From positions 248,001 to 312,000 of the forward strand of contig JADJSH010000037.1 in assembly GCA_016711805.1 (NCBI GenBank): DNA of 64,000 nucleotides, written 5' to 3'. A program made the position numbers and the translations under genes. Positions 1-8,582 of the stretch are shown here, piece by piece. Source of the DNA: Bacteroidota bacterium. Lineage in GTDB: Bacteria; Bacteroidota; Bacteroidia; B-17B0; Aurantibacillaceae. The notes beneath the pieces were generated by a model, which searched no databases, was not told the origin of the DNA, and saw nothing but the letters and a program-made list of their open reading frames with translations. Every line of letters begins with the position of its first letter. Position 1 is the first letter of the stretch.

Positions 1-28
1 CTATGGTTTAATTACCATCTAAGATACA

Positions 29-705
29 TTAAATAGCTTTGATTTTAAAAATAAAATTGGTTTCCCATTTAATTTTTTTATGCACAATCAATTCAAAAAC
101 AAATTGGTGCGATTTGGCGATGCTCTTTATTTTGTCAATCTCGCAATTATCAGCTAAAATCATATATACATCACTTTCAGTATTACTGTACTGTTTTAAC
201 CCAGAAAAAAATTTAACAAAATATTCTCCGTTTTTCCACAATTCCATGCCAGCTGATTATCGATTTTAACCTCTTCAAAAAAATATGGCGGATTAATAAC
301 AATGACATCAAATGTTAATTTAGGGAGTTCGTCAAACAAATCACTTTTTAAAACAGATACATTTGCTAACTCATTTCTGAAGTTTTTCTCAAAATTTACT
401 TTTGTACAATCAACTGCCACCTCATTAATATCACAAGCTGTTACTTTTGCTTTTTTTTGATGTGCCAATAAACTGATTAAGCCCGAGCCACAACCTATTT
501 CTAAAAATCGCTTGTTTTCGATGTTCAACGTAGATATAAAATCAAATAAAAAAGTACTACTAAAAAAAAATTTAGGATGAAAAACAGTTGGTTTTATCAT
601 CAACTCAAACCCTCGAACCGTATCTGTTCTTTGTTTTTTTAAATACCAAAGCACATATGGTTTGGCGAAAGTTTGCATATATATTTTTTGTAAGCGATCC
701 AGCAT
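29..705 (-). CDS. N5-glutamine methyltransferase-like SAM methyltransferase (frameshifted)
   Basis: Class I SAM-dependent methyltransferase of the HemK/PrmC type. Motif I is LEIGCGSGL and the catalytic NPPY motif is present near residue 138 (VINPPYFFEE). The frame breaks after AWNCGK at the T-run 231-235. Adding one T on the + strand (one A on the coding strand) restores NCGKNGEYFVKFFSG and continues to a stop at 29, giving about 225 residues. The start ATG at 705 is one base after the stop of the upstream radical SAM gene, so the three genes form an operon. The substrate is unknown; PrmC proper methylates release factors, but pairing with two radical SAM enzymes could mean another acceptor. 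I treat the break as a probable sequencing error. Confidence 0.75.
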
Positions 706-706
706 A

Positions 707-2200
707 CTAAAAACCTTCTGTTTCAGGTTGACGGTATTTCCAAACTCTCTGTAAAAAACTAATTTCTTTTGGGAACGAATAGAAACTGCTTTTATATCTC
801 CAACTACTGATCGTTTTTAGAATAATTTTTTTAGGAGCAGTTAAACGTATATCCGAATTAGAAGGATAATAACCATTTAATACAGTTTCAAACTGTTTAA
901 TCTTATCAATCATGTACGGCTTTAGCCATGGCGTTAATGGATTTTTTCGCAAATCGAAGTTTTCCCACGCTGGGCTTATCCAATCTTCCAATCTTTCAGG
1001 AAATTTAAAACCACTATCTAACACCTGTTTATACATATCAGAGCCTTCTGTAGGCACTGGACTATACGTATAAATGATAATTTCAGTTTTCGGATTAATT
1101 GCTTTTACTTTTTTAATAAAAGCAATGTCCTCATCAATTTGTTTATTTACTTGTTCTTCAGTATCACCAGGGATTCCTAATACGAAAGAATACTCAGGAA
1201 TGATATCGAATTTTCTTAGCCGTTCGGCAAACTCTAAAATTTGTTTTCCTGTTTGGGTTCCGCCTTTGTCCATTTTTTTTAAAACTTCGTCATTACCTGT
1301 CTCAGCTCCAAAAAATATCATCTTGCATCCCGATTTTCTGATAGCAGCTAACGATTCATCTTTGTATTTATCCATGGTATCAATACGAGCCTCTCCCCAC
1401 CAAACCATGTTTTCTTTTTCAATGAGTTTAGCAAATTCAACGGTTCGTTTTTCTGATACAAAAAAATTATTGTCATGAAACTCAATAGAATCTGCTTGAT
1501 AAGTATCTTTTAATAATTTCACATCATTGTAAATTCCTTGTGCTGATTTACCTTTCCAACGCGCATTATAAATAGGAACCACTGCGCAAAATGAACATGT
1601 AAACGGACAACCAAAACTACTATGATAGGCAATGGTTTTTTTTCCAAGATAAGTTTTAGGAAGTAATTTTTGAAAAGGATAAAAATTATTTAGTTTATGA
1701 TAAGGCAATGCAGGTAACTTATCCAAATCCAATAATTCTTCCTTGGCTGTTTTAAAAATTTGTTCGTCTTTTTTGTATATCAAATTCTTAATCCCATCAA
1801 CCTGTAAATTATTTTCGATAGCGTTTATTAATTGCGGGAAAGTATTATCACCAGGGCCGTTCACTATATAATCTACATAACCCGAATCTAAATTTACTTT
1901 ATATTGGTTAGATGCGAAGTATCCACCGAAAATAATTTTAATATGAGAATAGCTCGCTCTAATTTTTTTTGTAAAAGGTATTGCTTGCTTTAATTGAGGG
2001 CCAGGCATAACAGTGCATGCAAAATACTTAATCTTTCCGGTAGATAAATAATTTTCGATAACAGTCCACGGATCTTTTTCTAAATTTCCATCTACTATAA
2101 TCCATTCATAAATACCATCTATACTAGCAGCAATTTGCAACACACTGTTTGGTATGCGCGGATTATGATTAGTCGCTCTAGGATTAAAAAGTAAAATCAC
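707..2200 (-). CDS. B12-binding domain radical SAM protein
   Basis: Radical SAM enzyme with an N-terminal cobalamin-binding-like domain (about residues 1-150) and the 4Fe-4S motif CxxxCxxC at C198, C202 and C205 (GCPFTCSFC). A GAETG segment follows, typical of SAM-binding strands in this family. The start is a GTG directly after the TAA of the preceding gene, so the two are translationally linked. B12-radical SAM enzymes usually methylate or rearrange unactivated carbons in lipids or natural products; the substrate here is not evident. It is paralogous in layout to the upstream gene. The family assignment is firm, the reaction is unknown. Confidence 0.85.
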   Translation of the reverse strand: MILLFNPRATNHNPRIPNSVLQIAASIDGIYEWIIVDGNLEKDPWTVIENYLSTGKIKYFACTVMPGPQLKQAIPFTKKIRASYSHIKIIFGGYFASNQYKVNLDSGYVDYIVNGPGDNTFPQLINAIENNLQVDGIKNLIYKKDEQIFKTAKEELLDLDKLPALPYHKLNNFYPFQKLLPKTYLGKKTIAYHSSFGCPFTCSFCAVVPIYNARWKGKSAQGIYNDVKLLKDTYQADSIEFHDNNFFVSEKRTVEFAKLIEKENMVWWGEARIDTMDKYKDESLAAIRKSGCKMIFFGAETGNDEVLKKMDKGGTQTGKQILEFAERLRKFDIIPEYSFVLGIPGDTEEQVNKQIDEDIAFIKKVKAINPKTEIIIYTYSPVPTEGSDMYKQVLDSGFKFPERLEDWISPAWENFDLRKNPLTPWLKPYMIDKIKQFETVLNGYYPSNSDIRLTAPKKIILKTISSWRYKSSFYSFPKEISFLQRVWKYRQPETEGF

Positions 2201-3616
2201 TTATGACATTTTTTGCGTTGGGTTTAATAACTCTTTCAGTTTTCTTTCTATTGGAAATTTATACGCCTTGTTTTCAATTCTCCATTTAGCAAATTCTTGA
2301 AATAAAAATTTAATTGGAGTCCGCTTATTGTACGCCAAATTTTGATAGTATTTAAAGTTTTCAATTTCTTTGATTTTTTCTTCACTAATCCACTCACTTT
2401 TTTTAGTACCCACATAATCAAAATTACTCCAATCTTCTAAGGTAGAATTGAATTGATAACCATTTGCCAAAAGCTCGTCGGCTATTTTATTTCCGGGATA
2501 GGGTTTATAATAAAAAATGCTCATATTAAAATTACTACTCATCTTTCTTAACTTTTTTACCACATTCAAAGTTTCAGAAATACTTTCCTCGGTCTCACCA
2601 GGAAAACCGACAATGATGCTAAAGTTAATAGAAATGTCATATTTAACACATTGTTTTGCCGCATCATAAATATGTTCCAGTTTAATGTCTTTTTGCATCC
2701 AATCCAACATTTCCTGTGTGCCAGCTTCCATTCCTATCATTACACGCTCGAGTCCCGATTCTTTACACAACTGCCAAACATCATCGCCTAACCTAACTCC
2801 TTGATCTGCACGCATCGTACCAAACCACGTGATTGGTAATTGCCTTTTGATAAATTCTTCGGCTATAGCCTTTACTCTTTTACTATTCGTAAAAAACGTT
2901 TCATCTTGAAAATGCACATGACTAAATCGATATTTTAACCACAAAGATTCTATTTCATCAACTACTCTTTTAGGACTATACGCAAACCAACCTCTATTAT
3001 ACATAAATGGGTCGGCACAAAACGAACAACGAAAACGACAGCCTTGTGAAGAAATATAATCTAACTGTTTTCTACCGCTTAAATTCATATATGATTTTAC
3101 ATCAATTAAATCATAATTAAATGGAGGAAATCTATTAATATCATCCATGGCTCTCTCAGGATTCTCGATGTAAATGCCATTCTCTTTATAACAAATACCA
3201 TTTACTCCGTTTCGATTTTTCCCGGTAATAATTTTTTCGAGCAAATTTGCGAACGTAACTTCTCCTTGTCCTTTAACAACAATATCAATATTCTCATTCT
3301 CTAAGGTTTGCTTTGGAAATAATGATGGGTGCCAACCACCCCAAACAACGGGAATTTGAGGAAATTTATACTTAACGGCCTCTGATACTTTCAATGCGTC
3401 TTTAATTGGGCTTCCAGTTAATACAGATGTTGCAAAACAAAGTCCGTTATCAGAGAGCGCTTCTTGAATTTTTTTTATAGGGTTTACATCAATTCTTCCA
3501 TCTATAATAACAACATTATAAATTGCAGGATCTAAATACGAAGCGATAGCTATTAAAGCTAAAGGCATCGTATAAAAAACTGCATCTGGATTGTATAATA
3601 CAACTGTATGTTTCAA
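2201..3616 (-). CDS. B12-binding domain radical SAM protein
   Basis: Second radical SAM enzyme of the operon. It has an N-terminal B12-binding-like fold with VVWGGWHPSLFP, a hallmark of this family, and the cluster motif CRFRCSFC near residues 193-200. The frame is open up to a TTG at 3640, but a TATATTTG -7 element at 3638-3645 predicts a transcript beginning near 3631, so I choose the TTG at 3616 (MKHTVVLYNPD). That start also matches the usual N-terminus, where the first strand leads into LYNPD. It abuts the next gene with no gap. The substrate is unknown; in-operon partners are another B12-radical SAM enzyme and a methyltransferase. Confidence 0.82.
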   Translation of the reverse strand: MKHTVVLYNPDAVFYTMPLALIAIASYLDPAIYNVVIIDGRIDVNPIKKIQEALSDNGLCFATSVLTGSPIKDALKVSEAVKYKFPQIPVVWGGWHPSLFPKQTLENENIDIVVKGQGEVTFANLLEKIITGKNRNGVNGICYKENGIYIENPERAMDDINRFPPFNYDLIDVKSYMNLSGRKQLDYISSQGCRFRCSFCADPFMYNRGWFAYSPKRVVDEIESLWLKYRFSHVHFQDETFFTNSKRVKAIAEEFIKRQLPITWFGTMRADQGVRLGDDVWQLCKESGLERVMIGMEAGTQEMLDWMQKDIKLEHIYDAAKQCVKYDISINFSIIVGFPGETEESISETLNVVKKLRKMSSNFNMSIFYYKPYPGNKIADELLANGYQFNSTLEDWSNFDYVGTKKSEWISEEKIKEIENFKYYQNLAYNKRTPIKFLFQEFAKWRIENKAYKFPIERKLKELLNPTQKMS

Positions 3617-3637
3617 TATTATTTGATAGGTTACAAA

Positions 3638-3645
3638 CAAATATA
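3638..3645 (-). promoter_or_regulatory. Bacteroidota-type -7 element of the radical SAM operon
   Basis: TATATTTG on the minus strand matches the TAnnTTTG consensus of the primary sigma factor in Bacteroidota. It overlaps the longest possible start of the downstream ORF and therefore favours the later TTG at 3616. Confidence 0.45.
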
Positions 3646-3707
3646 ATAATAAATATCCTATACTATTTATAAGTAATTCATTACCAAAATAATATCTTTA
3701 TACATTA

Positions 3708-5186
3708 ATGAAACCGACAAAAAATATTAAAATTGTTTTACTACTGCTAAGTTCTATTATAAACGAACTATACGGGCAAACATATAACCACCTTGTACCA
3801 AATGTAGTCTTCCCTTATCAATTAAACTCTGGAAAATTACCAGAAAACACTTATATCTTAATTTCTCCGTTAAAATTAAATTCTAACCCAACCGATAAAA
3901 ATTACATTTCTCCAAAACCAATTATTATTGATCATAATGGATATGTATTTTGGTATATGAATAGCTCTTCTGGAAGCATTGGTGATTTCAAATATTCATC
4001 AAATGATTCCTTGTTTTATTTTACAAAATATTTAAATGGTATTGCCTCTTATCAACTAATGGATTTAAAATTCAATTTTGTAGATTCTATTCTTAATACA
4101 AATAATGTTCTATCGGATGCTCATGAATTTCAAAAACTATCTAATGGCAATTATATCATTGGAGGCATGAAGGACTCTATTATGGATTTAAGTAAATTAA
4201 ACTATAATGGAAAACCTGGAAGTAAAACAACAAACGTTCGCGGTTATGTCATACAAGAATTTAATAAACAACACAAACTCGTTTTTGAATGGAATAGTAA
4301 CAATTACATTCATCCAAAAGAATCATTTGAATCATATGGATACGACTCAACAAAATACGATTATGCTCACGGAAACTCTATTGAAGAAGATGCAGACGGC
4401 AATCTATTGGTTTCATTAAGATACCTAAACTCTATTTACAAAATCAATCATCAAAACGGTAAAATAATATGGAAGCTTGGTGGCAAATCAAGTAGTTTCA
4501 GTTTTACAAATGATCTCGGCTTTAGTGGGCAGCACGACGCTCGAAGATTGACAAATGATGCCATCTCACTATTTGACAATGCTAACACTTCAAAAGAACC
4601 AAAAACTTCTCGAATAATTCAATACAAATTAGATACCCTTAATTGGACTGCTACAAAAATATGGGAATACAATCAGCCATTTTTCGTAAAATCTTTGGGA
4701 AGTTATCAAGTTGTAAACGATGATACACACTTAATAAATAATGGCTTCTCATTTAGACCCAATCCAAGTGTCGTCATCATTAATAAATTGAAAGAAAATA
4801 TTGCCACACTTACTTTTAAAGACTCCGTTATGTGTTACCGTTCATTTTGTTTTGAAATACCTTTCCAGATTAAACAACCAAAAATCTTACATGCAAACAT
4901 AGGAAACAAAACTATTTTAGTAGCTCCAGATGGAGTTAAAAATTATTTGTGGTCAACTGGTGATACAACGCAAATCATAATCGCAGATAAGCGCACGACG
5001 TATCAAGTATGGACAAACTATGGAACAGGAATGCTAGGCTCACTTCCTATTGATCTTAGTAAAATCACAAATGATGATTTCTATCTATGTAACAAAAATC
5101 AAAAAAAAATATCATCTCCTAAATATGGAGAAACTTATTTTATAAAGAGTCCAAATGGAATTGAAACAACTATTATTTGGAAATAA
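3708..5186 (+). CDS. Arylsulfotransferase-like (ASST family) exported protein
   Basis: Protein of 492 residues with a signal peptide (cleavage likely after LYGQ, residue 24) and an ASST-type beta-propeller. Diagnostic segments are DAHEFQKLSNGNYI (about 137), YAHGNSIEEDADGN (about 219) and QHDARRL with SLFDN (about 275-291), which match the arylsulfotransferase family. Family members transfer sulfate between phenolic compounds in the envelope. The C-terminal 100 residues carry a YLWSTGDTT-type repeat common in type IX-secreted proteins, but I see no classical sorting domain at the end. It is divergent from the radical SAM operon and runs into a glycosyltransferase gene. Family is likely; enzymatic activity is not proven. 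Confidence 0.75.
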   Translation: MKPTKNIKIVLLLLSSIINELYGQTYNHLVPNVVFPYQLNSGKLPENTYILISPLKLNSNPTDKNYISPKPIIIDHNGYVFWYMNSSSGSIGDFKYSSNDSLFYFTKYLNGIASYQLMDLKFNFVDSILNTNNVLSDAHEFQKLSNGNYIIGGMKDSIMDLSKLNYNGKPGSKTTNVRGYVIQEFNKQHKLVFEWNSNNYIHPKESFESYGYDSTKYDYAHGNSIEEDADGNLLVSLRYLNSIYKINHQNGKIIWKLGGKSSSFSFTNDLGFSGQHDARRLTNDAISLFDNANTSKEPKTSRIIQYKLDTLNWTATKIWEYNQPFFVKSLGSYQVVNDDTHLINNGFSFRPNPSVVIINKLKENIATLTFKDSVMCYRSFCFEIPFQIKQPKILHANIGNKTILVAPDGVKNYLWSTGDTTQIIIADKRTTYQVWTNYGTGMLGSLPIDLSKITNDDFYLCNKNQKKISSPKYGETYFIKSPNGIETTIIWK

Positions 5187-5188
5187 GA

Positions 5189-6262
5189 ATGAAAAAAATA
5201 CTATATATTAATTTCCATAAATGTTATTACAATAATCTGTCTGAATTTGAAGCTGAACAAAAAAATATTTTAGAGTATAAAATTTCACTCTCAAAAAAAC
5301 ATAAAATTACATACATACTAAATAACAACCATTCTATAAATAAGGAATATGAATCTTTTAAAATTATTTCCAAGTCACTAAATAAATTATTATTTTTAAT
5401 TTATTGCTTACGCTTTATAAAAAAACAAAAAACACAAATTGTTATTGTTCATGGTTTAGATTATTTTTTGGAAGCAGCTTTCTTAAAATTATTTTCTGGA
5501 GCTAAGGTTATTTTGCAACATCATGCCGAAAAAACTTATTTAAGAAAAAAAGCAATATTGATGCCTTTAGCCGATAAATGGATAGATGCCTACTTATTTA
5601 ATGGCAAAGAGATGGCGCAACCTTTTCTTCAAAAAAAATGTATTTCTTCCATGAACAAAGTTTATGAAGTTGTTGAAGGAAGTTCCTCTTTTCATTTATT
5701 GCCTCGCAAAAACATTGAACCAATTAAACAACTTGTTTTTATAGGTAGGCTAAATGAAAACAAAAACCTCATCACTTTATTAAAAGCAATTACTATTTTA
5801 AAAATAAAGCGCTCAGATTTTCATTTAACTATTTATTATACAAGTGCTGAACTAGAACAGGAGCTCAAAATATATTCGGCAGAAAATAAGATCAATGATG
5901 TTGTTACATTTAAAGGATCTATTCCTCAAAATGAAATTGAACGGGTATTAAATCAATCTGATGTTTTTGTTTCCTGCAGTATATACGAAGGAAGTGGTTA
6001 CTCATTAATTGAATCGTTAGCTTGTGGAGTTTTTCCTATTGTATCGCACATCCCGGCATTTGATTTTCTATTAGAAGGGTTGAATGAAAAAATGCAATTT
6101 AATCCTTTAGATGAAATAGAATTAGCTAACAACTTGCATAAAGTATTAGATGTAGAATTTAACGAATCTATGAGGCAGTCTATCAGAAATCATTTTGAAA
6201 ATGAGTGTTCTAATATTGCTATTGCCAGACAAATAGAAACTGTATTACATCATTTAACGTAA
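5189..6262 (+). CDS. Glycosyltransferase family 4 protein
   Basis: GT-B glycosyltransferase of about 357 residues. The C-terminal Rossmann domain has GRLNENKNLITLLKAI and the E-x7-E nucleotide-sugar motif YEGSGYSLIE. The first in-frame codon is a TTG at 5177 inside the end of the upstream gene; the ATG at 5189, two bases after that gene's stop, gives the natural start MKKILYINFHK. It ends by overlapping the last 9 bases of a convergent glycosyltransferase. It probably adds a sugar to a surface polysaccharide or glycolipid; donor and acceptor are unknown. Confidence 0.82.
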   Translation: MKKILYINFHKCYYNNLSEFEAEQKNILEYKISLSKKHKITYILNNNHSINKEYESFKIISKSLNKLLFLIYCLRFIKKQKTQIVIVHGLDYFLEAAFLKLFSGAKVILQHHAEKTYLRKKAILMPLADKWIDAYLFNGKEMAQPFLQKKCISSMNKVYEVVEGSSSFHLLPRKNIEPIKQLVFIGRLNENKNLITLLKAITILKIKRSDFHLTIYYTSAELEQELKIYSAENKINDVVTFKGSIPQNEIERVLNQSDVFVSCSIYEGSGYSLIESLACGVFPIVSHIPAFDFLLEGLNEKMQFNPLDEIELANNLHKVLDVEFNESMRQSIRNHFENECSNIAIARQIETVLHHLT

Positions 6263-7312
6263 CAACAACTGCACCATCTGTTGTGCCGAATTCTCCATTG
6301 TATTAAATGTAATTCGTTCAGAGGCTCTATTCTGATTTAATAAAGTAATTACACTTTTTACTAATTCTGTTTTAGAAGTGTTAGTATAGAGATTTTTAAG
6401 CTCAGCAAAACTTAATTGTTGAGTAGAAATTACTTGACAACCGCTATATAACGCTTCCATCAATACAGTTGAGTTGCCTTCATAGTGAGAGGTGTGTAAA
6501 AACAATTTAGACTGGTTCATTAAACCCAAGGTTTCATTATGTTTCTTGGCGCCAAGTAACTCAACATTTTTTTGTAATTTATGTTGAATAATTAAATCTG
6601 AAAGTAGTTTTCGCTCCTCGCCATCCCCTGCAATTTTTACATTCAAATTAGGAAACTGTTTTACAACCTCAGCAATTACCTCAATAAATAAACAGTAATT
6701 TTTAAGAGGGATTAAAGAGCCTGCTCCTAAAATATCAATTGGTCGTAGTTCTGTATTTAACGGTTCAAATAGTGTGGGATTAATCCCATTAGTCACAACA
6801 AATTTTGGTTCTATTTGATGATTTTTTAAAAATTCATCTTTCAAAAAATCACTCATCGCCACTAATTGTTCAGGCTTTGGTTTTATTTTTTTTACAAAAC
6901 CATTGGTAGACTTTGCATCTTGTCCAATAATCCATATTAAATGTTTAAGATTATTTTCTAATGCAAATGTATTAGCTACCAAAGCCGTATCAATACACCA
7001 TAAACTAATTACGCCTTTTACCGTGTAACTCTCATGAAGTTCATTTAATTTTTGTGTGGCTAAACGTTTGGTATTTAATCCAAAAATATGTTTTCTGTTT
7101 TTACCACCAATAGCATAGACATCAATACTATTCCAAGTATACCAGCCTTTTTTAAAAGGGTATTGAAGAGAAATGAAAACGAATTTCAATTCAGGGAAAT
7201 TTTGTTTTAAGGCTAAAGCAAATTGCTGAAAAGCAGGCAAACACGCTGTATCATTTTCACTTTCCGGAAACCCAGGAGTAACAATAATAACACAGGGAGT
7301 TTTATGCTGCAT
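6254..7312 (-). CDS. Glycosyltransferase family 4 protein
   Basis: Second GT-B glycosyltransferase (352 residues). The acceptor half starts VIIVTPGFPESENDT and the donor half contains GAGSLIPLKNY and the E-x7-E motif YEGNSTVLME. Its stop overlaps the end of the convergent glycosyltransferase, and its start is immediately next to the stop of the dihydroorotase-like gene (7313), so it is probably co-transcribed with it. Family assignment is firm, sugar specificity is unknown. Confidence 0.83.
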   Translation of the reverse strand: MQHKTPCVIIVTPGFPESENDTACLPAFQQFALALKQNFPELKFVFISLQYPFKKGWYTWNSIDVYAIGGKNRKHIFGLNTKRLATQKLNELHESYTVKGVISLWCIDTALVANTFALENNLKHLIWIIGQDAKSTNGFVKKIKPKPEQLVAMSDFLKDEFLKNHQIEPKFVVTNGINPTLFEPLNTELRPIDILGAGSLIPLKNYCLFIEVIAEVVKQFPNLNVKIAGDGEERKLLSDLIIQHKLQKNVELLGAKKHNETLGLMNQSKLFLHTSHYEGNSTVLMEALYSGCQVISTQQLSFAELKNLYTNTSKTELVKSVITLLNQNRASERITFNTMENSAQQMVQLLLR

Positions 7313-8578
7313 TTATGACAAGTACATGTTTTTATTTACAACTCCAATAACTTCGCCTTTTAACTCTTTACCGATAATTCCTGAATTTTTATTTGCAGCA
7401 ACAATATGTGATTTATCAAACACGTATTTTTTTGTTGGATTGAACAAGGTTAAGTTAGCCTCAGCACCTTCTTTAACGCTTACAGTAGCAAGCCCTAAAA
7501 TAGAACGAGGATTTTTGGTTAAAGCATCAACGATGTTTTCTAAAGATAATTTTGAACTCAAAGCCATATTTAAAACCCCGAAACAACTTTCTAAACCAAC
7601 CATTCCATTATCAGCATGATCAAATTCTAAATCTTTGCTTTCAATATCTTGTGGTGCATGATCACTTACAATCACATCAATAACACCATCCGCTAATCCT
7701 TTTTTCAAAGCATCAATATCTTCTTTTGTTCTTAATGGAGGATTTACTTTATAATTAGTATCAAAGCCTTCTAATTCAGAATCATCTAATAATAAATTAT
7801 ACGCCGCTACACCACAGGTGATATTCAACTTTTTAGCTTTTGCTTTTTTAATTAATTCAATACTTCCTTTAGTACTAATGGTGGGAATGTGCATTTTACC
7901 GCCAGTATATTCTAAAATTTGAATGTTACGTTGCAACATAATTTCTTCGGCTAAAGCCGGAATTCCTTTTAATCCTATTTTTGTAGAAGTTACGCCTTCG
8001 TTTACTAAACCATCATGCGAAATAGTTTTATCATCACAATGTGTAATAATAAAGCTATTGATATTTTGAGAATATTGTAACGCTCTTAAAATTAAGCCTG
8101 CATCTTTGGTTGATTTTTTATAATCACTAAAAGCTATAGCACCCGATATTTTCATGTCGTACATTTCCGACAAATCTTTACCTTCCTGATTATGACTTAA
8201 TGTTCCAATAGGTAATACATCTACTAAATTATCTTTTGCTCTATTGGCTACATATTCAATTTGCGCTTTGTTATGTAAAGGAGGATTGGTTCCACTCATT
8301 AAACAAACACTCGTAAATCCGCCTTTGGCAGCGCTTTTTAAACCATTATTCAAAGTTTCTTTATGCTCATAACCTGGGTCACAAAAATTAACCTGCATAT
8401 CTAACCAACCTGCTGATACATGTAAGCCTTCAGCTTCAATAGTCTTAACTCCTTTTTCAGGAGTAATCGTTTTTTTAATTTGAGTAATGACTCCTTTTTC
8501 AATTAAAATATCTACTACTCTTCCATTATGTGGACTAGTGGAATCAACTACTGTTGCTTGTTTAATTAATAAATTCAT
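7313..8578 (-). CDS. Dihydroorotase-like protein, probably catalytically inactive
   Basis: Amidohydrolase of the class I dihydroorotase family, 421 residues, with the family landmarks NPPLHNK, KVNPPLRTKEDIDALKKG and VSDHAPQ. The metal site is degenerate. The HxH motif is replaced by Q62 and N64 (DMQVNFCDPG), and the substrate arginine next to it is a cysteine. The later histidine pair is missing (CGVAAYNLL in place of a TPHHL-type segment). One histidine (ITHCDD) and the final aspartate (SDHAP) remain. Active enzymes make dihydroorotate in pyrimidine synthesis. Loss of these ligands suggests a structural partner or altered function, as described for inactive PyrC-like proteins that associate with aspartate transcarbamoylase. 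It sits between a glycosyltransferase and a BatA-like gene. Confidence 0.8.
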   Translation of the reverse strand: MNLLIKQATVVDSTSPHNGRVVDILIEKGVITQIKKTITPEKGVKTIEAEGLHVSAGWLDMQVNFCDPGYEHKETLNNGLKSAAKGGFTSVCLMSGTNPPLHNKAQIEYVANRAKDNLVDVLPIGTLSHNQEGKDLSEMYDMKISGAIAFSDYKKSTKDAGLILRALQYSQNINSFIITHCDDKTISHDGLVNEGVTSTKIGLKGIPALAEEIMLQRNIQILEYTGGKMHIPTISTKGSIELIKKAKAKKLNITCGVAAYNLLLDDSELEGFDTNYKVNPPLRTKEDIDALKKGLADGVIDVIVSDHAPQDIESKDLEFDHADNGMVGLESCFGVLNMALSSKLSLENIVDALTKNPRSILGLATVSVKEGAEANLTLFNPTKKYVFDKSHIVAANKNSGIIGKELKGEVIGVVNKNMYLS

Positions 8579-8582
8579 ATCG

